Source: Myxococcales bacterium (lineage in GTDB: Bacteria > Myxococcota_A > Bradymonadia > Bradymonadales > Bradymonadaceae). From it: DNA of 64,000 nt. A model generated the notes under the pieces. It made no database searches. It was not told where the DNA came from and saw nothing but the letters and a program-made list of their open reading frames with translations. This document shows positions 8,111 to 16,680 of this stretch, piece by piece (position 1 is the first letter of the stretch; the number at the start of each line of letters is the position of its first letter). The position numbers and the translations under genes were made by a program. The stretch spans positions 1 through 64,000 of the forward strand of contig SKON01000054.1 in assembly GCA_007120035.1 (NCBI GenBank), written 5' to 3'.

Positions 8111-8919
8111 CACCATCGCCCTCACCCCTGCCCATCGTCGTCGCCGTCATCGCCCTCGCCATCGTGCCCGCCTGCCGCCAGGAGTGGCAGTGGCAGTGTA
8201 CGACCTCCCAGGACTGCCCGCCCCGCCAGTTCTGTAAACTCGGGGCCTGCGATCCCCTCCACGACGGCCCCATCCCCTACGAGAGCACCCACCAGACACC
8301 CATCCACGCCGACTACCCTGATGCCTACGACTTCCCCGACACCGACGTCGACCTCTGGCTCGAACCCCAGGCCCCCCACCCCTGCCCCGACGCCCCGGCC
8401 GCCGACGCTGACACCCTTTTCCTCAACGAGATCTTCGCCTACGTCCCCACGGGCCCCGAAGGAGACGCCAACCAGGACGGCGTCCGCCACGCTCACGACG
8501 ACGAGTTCCTCGAGCTCGTAAACATCTCCGCCGACACCCTGGACCTCACCGGGGTGGTCCTCTTCAACGACACCACGCCCCGGTTCACCTTTCCCCCCTT
8601 CTGCCTGGAACCCCTCCACGCCGTGGTCGTCTTCGGCGGCATTGAACCGGGCGCCACCCTCCCCGAAGGAGACGGCTGGACCTCCCTGATCGCCGACTCC
8701 CGATTCGCCTACGCCAACGGGGGCGGCCGGGTCGTCGTCCAGGCCAAAAACCAAGAAACCATCGCCGACGTCACCTACGGCTCACACCCGGCGGTCGCCC
8801 TGACCCGGCAGACCGATCTCGAGCCCGGTCCCTTTCTTCCCCACACCGATGTCTTTGAAGAAAAGATCTTCAGCCCCGGCACCTGCGCCAACGGACAGCC
8901 CTTTCGGACCGGCTGCTGA
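8107..8919 (+). CDS. lamin-tail-domain-like lipoprotein
   Basis: 270 residues. Signal peptide ending in the lipobox IVPAC, then a small Cys-rich knot (CTTSQDCPPRQFCKLGAC) of the type common in myxobacterial lipoproteins, then a beta-sandwich reminiscent of lamin-tail domains: LFLNEIFAYVPTGPEGDANQ, DEFLELVNISADTLDLTGVVLFND, LEPLHAVVVFGG. Lamin-tail domains occur in secreted bacterial proteins, often with nucleases or adhesins; no nuclease is attached here. Last gene of the 7026-8919 operon, convergent with the FadL gene at 8941. Confidence 0.72.
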   Translation: MTPSPSPLPIVVAVIALAIVPACRQEWQWQCTTSQDCPPRQFCKLGACDPLHDGPIPYESTHQTPIHADYPDAYDFPDTDVDLWLEPQAPHPCPDAPAADADTLFLNEIFAYVPTGPEGDANQDGVRHAHDDEFLELVNISADTLDLTGVVLFNDTTPRFTFPPFCLEPLHAVVVFGGIEPGATLPEGDGWTSLIADSRFAYANGGGRVVVQAKNQETIADVTYGSHPAVALTRQTDLEPGPFLPHTDVFEEKIFSPGTCANGQPFRTGC

Positions 8920-8940
8920 CACAGGCGCCAGGGACGAAGC

Positions 8941-10185
8941 TTAGAACCCGTACCCGACGTTGATCCCCACCAGATGGGAGCTCAACTGGTAGTCCCCGGG
9001 GTAGGTCTCGTTACGGATCTCGCGCTGGTTCAGATACACGTAGTTGTATCCCAGGTCGGCCCGAATCCCCAACGTGGAGTACCCCACGCCCAGGGCGAAC
9101 ACGAACCGGTCGTTGTCCGGCAGCGACGGGCCCACGGTCTCATCAGGCACGGGGGTCCGATCGTAGGTGAACCCGAACCTCAGGTTCAGGTCGTTCATCA
9201 CGCTGTACTGACCACCGAACCGCACGGCGAACGCGTCTTCCCAGTCAGCGGGCACCACCAACGATGGATCCGTCGATCCCGAATCACCTTCAGGGCTCTG
9301 CTCGCTCCAACGCACCTCGATCTGGTCGTACACCGACCAGGTCATGTAGTTGAAGTCCAGCCCCAACCACAGCTCGTCGGTCACGGAGTAGCCCAGACCC
9401 AGGTTGATCGTGTGGGGAAGGTTGATGTCCGTGGAGATCTCCTGATCCACCAGCACCGACTCCAGCGGGGTCCCCTCCACGCCCTCAAAGACAGCGTGGC
9501 CGGAGTAGTTGATCGTCCCACCACTTCGGTAGTTCAGCCCCAGGGTGATCCCGTCGGTCACCCGATACATCGCACCGAAGGTCCCGCCGAGCCCGAAGCC
9601 CTGGCCTCCCAGGATCACCTCCGCTTCATCGCCCTGGGGCAGGATGATGTTTCTCCGTTGCTCCAACGTCGAGTAGAGCACCTGCAGGCCCGCCGCGAAG
9701 CTCAGGTTCAGTACAGGCACCTTGTACGCAAAGCTCGGGTTCACGTTGATCGTCTGCAGGCTCTGGCTTCGAAAGGTCTCCCGACCTTCCCAGTCACCCC
9801 AGTCGATCCCCAACCCCCAGGGCAGGGTCACACCCAGCCCGGCGGCGTAGTTATCCCCGAACGGAACGGCCACGTTGAAGTTCGGCGGCGGAAACACCTG
9901 CGAGACCGTATCGGCCTCCCGGCTCCCGTCGATGCTCTGGAAACTCACCGACGGCATGATCACCGTCGGCCCGGCGTAGATATTCCACTGGTCTCGAAAC
10001 ACCATCGACGCAGGGTTGTAGAAGTTGGAGTTCGGCTCATCCGGGTTCGCCGTCCCCACTCCTGCCATGCCCGTCGCCGTGGCGCTCTGAGCCGTGTTCG
10101 CGAACCCTGCCGCCCACACTGTGGACGGGGCGACCAAGAGCGCCGCCGCCAGGGTCCAGCCGAGGAAGTTCTTCGTTGTCTTCAT
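8941..10185 (-). CDS. FadL/OmpP1/TodX-family outer-membrane transport protein
   Basis: 414 residues. Signal peptide MKTTKNFLGWTLAAALLVAPSTVWA followed by AGFANTAQSATATGMAGVGTA and EPNSNFYNPASMVF, the characteristic FadL N-terminal hatch region with the NPA motif. The rest is beta-barrel with alternating aromatic strands, ending in the aromatic residue of VGINVGYGF. FadL proteins move long-chain fatty acids or other hydrophobic molecules across the outer membrane. It lies 50 bp downstream of a large lipase-like lipoprotein on the same strand, which suggests uptake of the released fatty acids. AGAGG precedes the ATG. Confidence 0.9.
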   Translation of the reverse strand: MKTTKNFLGWTLAAALLVAPSTVWAAGFANTAQSATATGMAGVGTANPDEPNSNFYNPASMVFRDQWNIYAGPTVIMPSVSFQSIDGSREADTVSQVFPPPNFNVAVPFGDNYAAGLGVTLPWGLGIDWGDWEGRETFRSQSLQTINVNPSFAYKVPVLNLSFAAGLQVLYSTLEQRRNIILPQGDEAEVILGGQGFGLGGTFGAMYRVTDGITLGLNYRSGGTINYSGHAVFEGVEGTPLESVLVDQEISTDINLPHTINLGLGYSVTDELWLGLDFNYMTWSVYDQIEVRWSEQSPEGDSGSTDPSLVVPADWEDAFAVRFGGQYSVMNDLNLRFGFTYDRTPVPDETVGPSLPDNDRFVFALGVGYSTLGIRADLGYNYVYLNQREIRNETYPGDYQLSSHLVGINVGYGF

Positions 10186-10235
10186 ATCATCCTCTCAATG
10201 TCATTCAGCAAACTTGCTGGAAATCCTGGTTGGGT

Positions 10236-13200
10236 TCAGTCCATGCACATCGCGGCGGTCAGTTCGGCCGGAAGCGTCGCGTCACCGGCCAGACCGCTGC
10301 TGATCCACGCCGAGGCCTGCTCGCGAGCGCACAGGCCCGCCTCATACCCGTCAGCCGACGGGTCCCGGATCAACTGGAAGGAGTGCGGCGCGTCGAAGGT
10401 CGTGTCGTCCAGACTCGCCCCCAGCGCTCGGGCCAACAGCTCCGTGGTGCGGTTGACGATCGTGCGATCCCCTTCGGCCATCTGCACCATCACCTGGACC
10501 GGCTGAAGGTATTGCACACACATATCGTCGGACTCGCCGGCGACCTCCTCACACATGAAGCCTCCAGGACAGTCCTCGGTGTCTCCACAGGTGCCAGCCA
10601 ACACAGGGCCAAAGTCACTCCCGTCGAACATCACGTTGCGACGCATGCCCTCGGCGGCCGTCGGCGCATAAGCCAGCGGGTCGATCCAGTCAGCCACCCA
10701 CTGCACCAGCGCCATGGCCTGGATGTAGTCGAAGGTGCCTTCCTCCAGCCCCATCGCTGCGAAGGCATCGAGGATCGGGCCGCCGATCGTCGACGGGCCG
10801 TCCTCATCTCCCTCCAGCACCCAGGTCAGCCGTCCACCAGCGGCGGCGATCACCGCCGTGCTCACGCCGGGCTCCATCGCCACGAAGGGCACGCCCAGGA
10901 TCCCGCCCAGGCTCTGGCCCACGTATCCAAGCCCTTCTCCGAAGAGCTGTTCACCGGGCTCCAGGTCTTGGAAGAGACCCTCCAGACCGCCCGCCTGAAT
11001 CAGCCAGCTCAGCACATGGAGATCCATGATTCCCTGCACGAAGTTGAGTTGGCTTGCCATCAGGTCCGCCGTCAGGAAGCCCGCGCCCGAGTCCGCCGGC
11101 CGCTGCTCCGGGTGGAGGTCTTCCCCGGGGGTCCGACCGCCGTGAAGCGGGAAGTCCATCACCACCGTCGCCAGACAGCTCGGATAGGCTGCCATCTGGT
11201 TCGCGTGGGCGAGCCCGGCCTGCATACGGTGTCCTCCCAGCCCGTGCTGGGCGATCACCACGTCAAAGGGCGCTTCGCAATCGCCTGCGGTCTGCTCTTC
11301 TACCGGCAAGAACACGGACACACCGACCAGATCGCCGTCGGCCGGTGGGTCGGCCTGCACGTCCACGGTCTGGAACTGTCCGCCTCGATGAAAGGCCCGA
11401 ACGTTGGACATATCCAACGTCAGATCAGAGTCCTCGGGATCGACGAGCTCTCCGTCCTCGATCTCCACCAGGTGATCATCGTCACCACAACCACCATCGG
11501 TCTCACAGGCTCGCTCCACCACCTGCTCGGCACGGCTGAACACCAGCGCCTGAGCCACCGCTCGCGCCCGCTGCAGGCCGATCACGGGGTCTTCCGTTGG
11601 AAATGCCCACGCCGTCGCCACGTTGCCCCGCGTGATCACTCCGGGAGCGATCACGGAACCCAACAAGAAGAGCTGCGAATAGGCCTGACGGGCCGACTCC
11701 AACTGCTGGGCCGTCGCGTCATCCAACGCATAGGCCTGGCTCTCGCCATTCTCCACCAGTTCGTGGGTCATCTTCAAAAACGTAAACGCCGGCGTCTGCT
11801 GCACGGGGCGTCCGTTCACTCCTAACGCATCCCGAGTCACCACTCCCACATACTGTCGACCCGCCAGCATCGGATCCTTCACATCGTAGATGATGTGTCC
11901 CCACTCCGGCTCGTACCACACCTCATAGGAGTCCGGATCCAGGAGCTCCGAGTTCAGCTGTGCCTCGATCGCCAGGAGCACCGAGTCGGTGTTCACCGTC
12001 TCCGGGTCCAGCTCTCCCCACACGGGAATCCAACCGGGGGCGATCGTCGAGAACCCGGGCCGCTGGTTCAGCTCCTCCAGCAACGCCTCCATCACCGGGT
12101 TGGTGCCCTCCGGGATCGGCAACGACGCCGTGCCATCTTCGATCAAGAAGGAGTTCGGGAACGGCACCTGACCGCCCGCCGGATCAAAGGCCACGAACGC
12201 GTCATTCCAGGTGAACCAGCTCCACACGCTCGCCAGATCCGTCTGGTCCAGGCCTTCCCCTTCCAGCACACCCATGGCTTCCGAAAGCACCGCCTGCACA
12301 CCGGCGATCCCCTGGGCCTGCTCGTCATCGAGCACGCTCACCAGCGAGTTCCCCGAGCCGTCCACCACCGGATGAGGCTGCATCGCCAGATACACCGGGA
12401 TCTCCGGCAAGAGGTCTCGACCCAGGGCGGTCTGGATCTCTCGGGTGGCAAACGCGAAGTACTCGTGGTGTGTTCTCATCCCTTCCGTCGGCGTCACCAC
12501 CAGATGATGCCGCTCAAAGACCTCACCGGTGCAATTGTCCGTCGCCTCCGTCAAGTACGCCACGGTCGCGTCGATCCGAGCCCACTCTCCGTGAGTCGGC
12601 CGCTCCCAGAGCTGCACGGCGTCGTCGGTGATCGAGTCTTCCTCAATCGCCCCCGACACGGGCAGCGTGATCGGCGCCGTGTCCGGCCATCCCATCAGGC
12701 TCGCCAGGTAGTCGTCGAACTCCCCGTTCACCGAAAACTCTCCGGCGAAGCACGTCGCCGCCTCCGGGAACGTCCCGTCCGGATCGAGCGCCAGGGTGTT
12801 CGGGATCGGAATCGTCGCCGTGTCCGGGTCAAAGGTCGCTACCGTATCCCCTCCCACGGTCCAGTGGAACGCCATGGCCACGTCCTCGCGGTCCACCCCG
12901 TCCCCTTCCAGGCCCTCATAGAGAGGGGCCAAGAACTGACGGACCCCTTCCAGGGCCGCCGCCTGATCCGGATCGGACAAGAGCCCCAACGTCGGCTCTC
13001 CTTCCTCGTCCACCAGCGGCGTCCGGCTCCCGGCGAAGAAGATCGCCAGCGGCTCCGAGATCGCGTGGCCGTTGGCCCCCAACACTTCTTTCGTCACCGC
13101 CACGGCGTACCGGGCGCCGAACTCCAGAGGCTCCGACGGGACCACCTGGACCACCGAGCCTTCGGCCGAACCGTTGTACACCAGCTCGGCGTCCAACCCC

Positions 13201-13574
13201 GTCAGGCTCGCCCCATCCATCCGATAGAGCCGGACCGAATCTCCCGTCAGCGTGGACTCGTCCAGCTCTCCCGAGAAGGGGATCTCCACCGGCGTATCCG
13301 CCAGCCACCCCGACAGAAACGACAGGTACGTGAAGAACTGCCCCTCCGCCGACTCCTCGGCCGCCTGCGGCAAGAGCGGCAGCCGCCCGTCGGACAACGC
13401 CACGTCGTTGGGCAACGGGATCTGACCCGTATCGGGATTAAAGAGCGCCTCCACCCGATCCGGCGCCTCTCCCCGAAGCTCGGGCGCCTCGTAACATCCG
13501 GTCGCCGCCATGGCTACCGTGGCCACCAGCGCCGCTCCTACCGGGACAAACCTCGACATCTTATGCCTCTTCAT
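10236..13574 (-). CDS. large lipase-like alpha/beta-hydrolase lipoprotein
   Basis: 1112 residues. Lipoprotein signal with cysteine in AATGCYE. The N-terminal 650 residues contain three copies of an Ig-like module, each opening with FNPDTGQIPLPNDVAL or a variant (FDPDTATIPIPNTLAL; FDPAGGQVPFPNSFLI), as in the N-terminal domain of bacterial virulence-factor lipases. The C-terminal third is an alpha/beta hydrolase: oxyanion-type QHGLGGHR, nucleophile elbow GQSLGG (Ser about 888), acid candidate EGDRTIV (Asp about 1036), and histidine in DAPHSF (about 1064). An EGF-like Cys cluster (CGDTEDCPGGFMC) interrupts the hydrolase part. It probably sits on the outer membrane and hydrolyses lipids or esters, with the next gene (FadL) importing products. 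Confidence 0.82.
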   Translation of the reverse strand: MKRHKMSRFVPVGAALVATVAMAATGCYEAPELRGEAPDRVEALFNPDTGQIPLPNDVALSDGRLPLLPQAAEESAEGQFFTYLSFLSGWLADTPVEIPFSGELDESTLTGDSVRLYRMDGASLTGLDAELVYNGSAEGSVVQVVPSEPLEFGARYAVAVTKEVLGANGHAISEPLAIFFAGSRTPLVDEEGEPTLGLLSDPDQAAALEGVRQFLAPLYEGLEGDGVDREDVAMAFHWTVGGDTVATFDPDTATIPIPNTLALDPDGTFPEAATCFAGEFSVNGEFDDYLASLMGWPDTAPITLPVSGAIEEDSITDDAVQLWERPTHGEWARIDATVAYLTEATDNCTGEVFERHHLVVTPTEGMRTHHEYFAFATREIQTALGRDLLPEIPVYLAMQPHPVVDGSGNSLVSVLDDEQAQGIAGVQAVLSEAMGVLEGEGLDQTDLASVWSWFTWNDAFVAFDPAGGQVPFPNSFLIEDGTASLPIPEGTNPVMEALLEELNQRPGFSTIAPGWIPVWGELDPETVNTDSVLLAIEAQLNSELLDPDSYEVWYEPEWGHIIYDVKDPMLAGRQYVGVVTRDALGVNGRPVQQTPAFTFLKMTHELVENGESQAYALDDATAQQLESARQAYSQLFLLGSVIAPGVITRGNVATAWAFPTEDPVIGLQRARAVAQALVFSRAEQVVERACETDGGCGDDDHLVEIEDGELVDPEDSDLTLDMSNVRAFHRGGQFQTVDVQADPPADGDLVGVSVFLPVEEQTAGDCEAPFDVVIAQHGLGGHRMQAGLAHANQMAAYPSCLATVVMDFPLHGGRTPGEDLHPEQRPADSGAGFLTADLMASQLNFVQGIMDLHVLSWLIQAGGLEGLFQDLEPGEQLFGEGLGYVGQSLGGILGVPFVAMEPGVSTAVIAAAGGRLTWVLEGDEDGPSTIGGPILDAFAAMGLEEGTFDYIQAMALVQWVADWIDPLAYAPTAAEGMRRNVMFDGSDFGPVLAGTCGDTEDCPGGFMCEEVAGESDDMCVQYLQPVQVMVQMAEGDRTIVNRTTELLARALGASLDDTTFDAPHSFQLIRDPSADGYEAGLCAREQASAWISSGLAGDATLPAELTAAMCMD

Positions 13575-13680
13575 ACGACCCCTCGACAGAAAGGTTCACC
13601 TCGCCACCGCGAGGCACCAAAGGTTCCAATATTCGACTCAAGCCGCCGCATCATAACTCAGGAAGATCCCGATGCAAAGT

Positions 13681-13702
13681 CGCGTATCACTGCGTATCAC
13701 TC
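13681..13702. repeat. 10-bp direct repeat in the lipase/bactofilin divergent gap
   Basis: GCGTATCACT occurs twice in direct succession (from 13682) in the 250-bp gap between the divergent lipase and bactofilin genes. It could be a regulator site; there is no independent support. Confidence 0.35.
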
Positions 13703-13724
13703 TTCTTTGTCGCCCACTACGAAC

Positions 13725-13753
13725 TTGATGCCCCCGCCCTTCAGTGTTAGATC
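13725..13753 (+). promoter_or_regulatory. candidate sigma70 promoter for the bactofilin operon
   Basis: TTGATG, a 17-bp spacer, then TAGATC, about 70 bp before the first bactofilin start. The match to the -35 consensus is fair and to the -10 weak; spacing and position are the main support. Confidence 0.35.
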
Positions 13754-13824
13754 CTTGGCCCGTCGCGTCGATCGTCCCTCGACGCCATGCAGATTCAAAT
13801 GGTTGCTTTTCCAAAGGGAGTTTC

Positions 13825-14145
13825 ATGGCCACATCCACCATTGGACCGGGCATCTCCGTCAACGGGCGCCTCTCCGGCGCCGACGATGTCGTCCTCTTCG
13901 GCGCTGTCGAAGGGACCATCACCCTCGAAAACTCCCTCACCGTCGAGGAGGGAGGCCGAGTCGTCGCCGACGTTGACGTCTCCTCCATCGTGATCGTCGG
14001 GGAGGTCAACGGCGAAGTCGTCGCCCGCGACGCCATCGAGTTGAAGGCCGGCTGCCTGGTCACGGGCAACCTCCGAGCCCCCCGAGTCATCATCGAAGAA
14101 GGCGCCCGCTTCAAGGGCAACATCGACATGGACGTCCAGCTCTAA
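13825..14145 (+). CDS. bactofilin 1
   Basis: 106 residues, a nearly bare bactofilin (DUF583) core. The short head MATSTIGPGISVNGRLSG is followed by right-handed beta-helix repeats rich in G/V/I/E (VVLFGAVEGTITLENSLTV, EEGGRVVADVDVSSIVIVGEVNGEV), ending in GARFKGNIDMDV. Bactofilins polymerise without nucleotide into cytoskeletal filaments that place enzymes or ParABS partners. The start at 13825 is supported by AAAGGGAG upstream; in-frame codons further 5' lack this. Three consecutive bactofilin genes lie here with gaps of 36 and 3 bp, suggesting co-polymerisation like BacNOP of Myxococcus. Confidence 0.92.
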   Translation: MATSTIGPGISVNGRLSGADDVVLFGAVEGTITLENSLTVEEGGRVVADVDVSSIVIVGEVNGEVVARDAIELKAGCLVTGNLRAPRVIIEEGARFKGNIDMDVQL

Positions 14146-14181
14146 GGCCGGCCTCCTCCCTCTCTTCTCAAGGAGTACAGC

Positions 14182-14499
14182 ATGTCTGACACTGTCATCG
14201 GACCGAACCTCACCATCGACGGCGAGATCACCGGCAGCGACCCCGTTGTCGTCGAGGGCACCGTCAAAGGCCGTATCGCCACCGACGCTCTCGTCACGGT
14301 CGCCCAGAACGGCCACGTCGAGGCCGACGTCGAGACCCCTCAGGTCGCCATCAGCGGACAGGTCACGGGCAACATCGTGGCCTCCGAACGCGTCGAGATC
14401 ACCGCCGAAGGCAAAATGGTCGGCGACATCAAGTCCCCCCGCATCCTGATCGCCGACGGCGCGGGCTTCAAAGGCCACATCGACATGGACGTGGACTAA
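14182..14499 (+). CDS. bactofilin 2
   Basis: 105 residues, collinear with bactofilin 1 (TVIGPNLTIDGEITGSDPVVVEGTVKGRI, ending GAGFKGHIDMDVD). It has the same short N- and C-termini and no membrane segment. AAGGAG precedes the ATG. The ends of bactofilins 1 and 2 (FKGNIDMDV / FKGHIDMDV) point to a recent duplication. Same operon as its neighbours. Confidence 0.92.
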   Translation: MSDTVIGPNLTIDGEITGSDPVVVEGTVKGRIATDALVTVAQNGHVEADVETPQVAISGQVTGNIVASERVEITAEGKMVGDIKSPRILIADGAGFKGHIDMDVD

Positions 14500-14502
14500 A
14501 CT

Positions 14503-15174
14503 ATGGCAGACGCGACCATCATTCAGGCTCATACGGTCATCGCGGGCCGCCTCTCCGGGGATACCTCCCTGGTCGTCCACGGCCGTATCGAGGGATCCGT
14601 GGAGGTCACCCAGGCCATCACCATCGCCCCCGGCGGCTACATCGAGGGCGACCTGATCGCCGACGAGATCATCGTCGAGGGCGCCGTCCAGGGAGATCTC
14701 ACGGCCCACAGCCGGGTCCTCCTCACCGCCTCCGGCCGTGCCTTGGCCAATATCTCCTCGCCAGTGCTGGAGATGGCCGACGGCGCTCAGGTCAGCGGTG
14801 AGCTCTCCGTGGGTGTCGACGGCGCCGCTCCCGCTCGAACCGAGCGCATCCCCGTGGCCTCTCGGACCCGGACCACCTCGACCGCTGCCACGGCGACCGC
14901 CCCGCCTCGATCGACCGCCCCGGCCGCGCCCACCGCGCCCGCGGCGGAAGCCACGGCACAGGCCGCCACCACGGTCACCGTCGTCGAGGAGGTCGAGGAC
15001 GTCGAAGAATCCTCCGAAGACCCACTCCTGACCGAGGACGTCGACGAGCTCCGCGAGGACTTCACCGTCAAAGAGCTCCGTGACGAGCTCCGGCGCCGTG
15101 ACCTGATGGTCAGCGGCACCAAGGACGAGCTCATCGAGCGACTCCTCCAAGCCCAGGCCGAGGAGAGCGGCTGA
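14503..15174 (+). CDS. bactofilin 3 with C-terminal SAP DNA-binding motif
   Basis: 223 residues in three parts. Residues 8-105 are a bactofilin beta-helix core (TVIAGRLSGDTSLVVHGRIEG onward). Residues 106-180 are an Ala/Thr/Pro linker becoming acidic (VVEEVEDVEESSEDP). Residues 187-215 read FTVKELRDELRRRDLMVSG then TKDELIERLL, a textbook SAP helix-extension-helix. SAP motifs bind AT-rich DNA or nucleic acid in nuclear matrix, repair and some bacterial proteins. The combination would tie a bactofilin filament directly to the nucleoid. It starts 3 bp after bactofilin 2 and is followed by pyrE. I do not know a described bactofilin with this domain. Confidence 0.88.
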   Translation: MADATIIQAHTVIAGRLSGDTSLVVHGRIEGSVEVTQAITIAPGGYIEGDLIADEIIVEGAVQGDLTAHSRVLLTASGRALANISSPVLEMADGAQVSGELSVGVDGAAPARTERIPVASRTRTTSTAATATAPPRSTAPAAPTAPAAEATAQAATTVTVVEEVEDVEESSEDPLLTEDVDELREDFTVKELRDELRRRDLMVSGTKDELIERLLQAQAEESG

Positions 15175-15190
15175 ACCGCTCCGATTGCCT

Positions 15191-15745
15191 ATGACCGACC
15201 GCCGACGGCGACTGGCCGAGCTCCTCCGCACCCACTCCCTTCGGGATGGCGACTTCACCCTCGCCAGCGGCCAACGCTCCTCCGTCTACGTGGACGTCAA
15301 GTCCACGAGCCTCACCGGCGAGGGCGCCTCCTTGATCGGCTCCCTCCTCTTCGACCTCTTTCTTCAGGCCGATCCCGAGGCCCAGGGCATCGGTGGCCTC
15401 ACCCTCGGCGCCGACCCCCTGGTCACTGCGATCTCCCTGGCCGCGCACCACAAGGGCCATGACATCGCTGCGCTGATCGTCCGCAAGGAGCCCAAGGGCC
15501 ACGGCACGGAGCGCTTCGTCGAAGCCCCTCCGACGATCCCAGAAGGCGCCACCGTCATCGTCGTCGACGACGTGATCACCACCGCCGGCTCCACCTGCAC
15601 AGCCCTTCAACGCCTTCGCGCCGAGGGATTTGTCGTCGAACACGCCCTCTGCGTGGTTGACCGAGAAGCCGGCGGGCGCCAAGCTCTGGAGAACGAAGGC
15701 GTCCAACTCCACGCCCTCTTCTCCCTCTCCGAGCTCCGGAAGTAG
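15191..15745 (+). CDS. pyrE: orotate phosphoribosyltransferase
   Basis: 184 residues. The PRPP-binding motif VIVVDDVITTAGST is intact, as are the substrate-side segments FTLASGQRSSVYVDVK and RKEPKGHGTERFVE (mobile loop), all typical of PyrE. It converts orotate and PRPP to OMP in pyrimidine synthesis in the cytoplasm. The ATG at 15191 is chosen over an in-frame TTG two codons earlier. It lies 16 bp after bactofilin 3 and 2 bp before the hydrolase gene, so it is probably in the same transcript, though functionally unrelated. Confidence 0.93.
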   Translation: MTDRRRRLAELLRTHSLRDGDFTLASGQRSSVYVDVKSTSLTGEGASLIGSLLFDLFLQADPEAQGIGGLTLGADPLVTAISLAAHHKGHDIAALIVRKEPKGHGTERFVEAPPTIPEGATVIVVDDVITTAGSTCTALQRLRAEGFVVEHALCVVDREAGGRQALENEGVQLHALFSLSELRK

Positions 15746-15747
15746 CC

Positions 15748-16680
15748 GTGGACACCAGCCAGCACATCACCACCGCCGACGGCACCCGCATCTGGTACGG
15801 CACCGTCGGCTCCGGACCCACCCTGGTCCTCTGCGACGGCCTGGCCTGCGACGGCTTCATCTGGCCCTACGTGATCGACCACTTCCTCGAGGACTTCCAG
15901 ATCCTCCGGTGGCACTACCGCGGCCACGGCGCCAGCGACGTCCCGGAAGACCTTCATACGGTCACTCTCGACCGGTTCTGCCGGGACCTCCGCGAGGTCC
16001 TCGACCACGCCGGCGTCGACCAGGCCATCTTCGCCGGCCACTCCATGGGCGTTCAGGTGATCCTCAACTTCTTCAGCCTCTTCCCTCGCCGAGTACGAGC
16101 GCTGGTCCCCATGTGTGGCAGCTACAAACGACCATTGGACACCTTCCACGGCAGCGATCTCCTCCGGCGAGCCCTCCCCCTGATGGAGAGGACCCTCGAC
16201 GCCGCCCCCGACGCCATTCAAGCCGCCTGGCGGACCCTCTTGCCTCGACAATTCTGGTACAACTTCGCCGTCCAGGCCGCCGAGGTCAACGGCAAGCTCC
16301 TACGCCAGAAAGACTTCCTCCCCTATCTGGAACACGCCGCCGAGATGGACCTGAACTACTTCCTCCGGCTCCTCTCCGACCTCTCCCAGCATGACATGCA
16401 GTTCATCCTCCCCCGAGTCGACGTCCCCACCTTGATCATCGCCGGGGAGCGCGACACCTTCACCCCCCTCTTTCGCTCCGTGGAGATGGCCGAAGCCATC
16501 GACAACAGCGAGCTAATCATCGTCCCCGGCGGCACTCACGTCGCCCCCCTGGAACTCCCCGATCTGGTCACCGCGGCCCTGGACCGATTCTTCGACCGCC
16601 ACCACCTGCGAGCGTCGACGGTCAGTGAAGTCCCACCCGAAAGAGCTGCTGCCCCATCAGGATCAGATCCCCCTTTGTGA
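15748..16680 (+). CDS. alpha/beta-fold hydrolase
   Basis: 310 residues from a GTG start two bases after the pyrE stop. Shows YRGHGASD, the nucleophile elbow GHSMG (Ser about 108), a lid-like helical insertion (residues 125-215), LIIAGERDTFTP (acid) and PGGTHVAPLE (His about 268). This is the lipase/esterase/peroxidase-like class of alpha/beta hydrolases; substrate unknown. Its last 59 bp overlap the convergent FHA gene; the tail after FFDRHH is not conserved-looking. Confidence 0.82.
   Translation: MDTSQHITTADGTRIWYGTVGSGPTLVLCDGLACDGFIWPYVIDHFLEDFQILRWHYRGHGASDVPEDLHTVTLDRFCRDLREVLDHAGVDQAIFAGHSMGVQVILNFFSLFPRRVRALVPMCGSYKRPLDTFHGSDLLRRALPLMERTLDAAPDAIQAAWRTLLPRQFWYNFAVQAAEVNGKLLRQKDFLPYLEHAAEMDLNYFLRLLSDLSQHDMQFILPRVDVPTLIIAGERDTFTPLFRSVEMAEAIDNSELIIVPGGTHVAPLELPDLVTAALDRFFDRHHLRASTVSEVPPERAAAPSGSDPPL

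Noticed and set aside
10176-13976. Plus-strand frames opposite the lipase gene (10,176-11,825 and 11,895-13,976)
   Set aside because: Arg/His/Pro-rich shadow translations; the minus strand encodes a signal peptide, repeats and a hydrolase domain.
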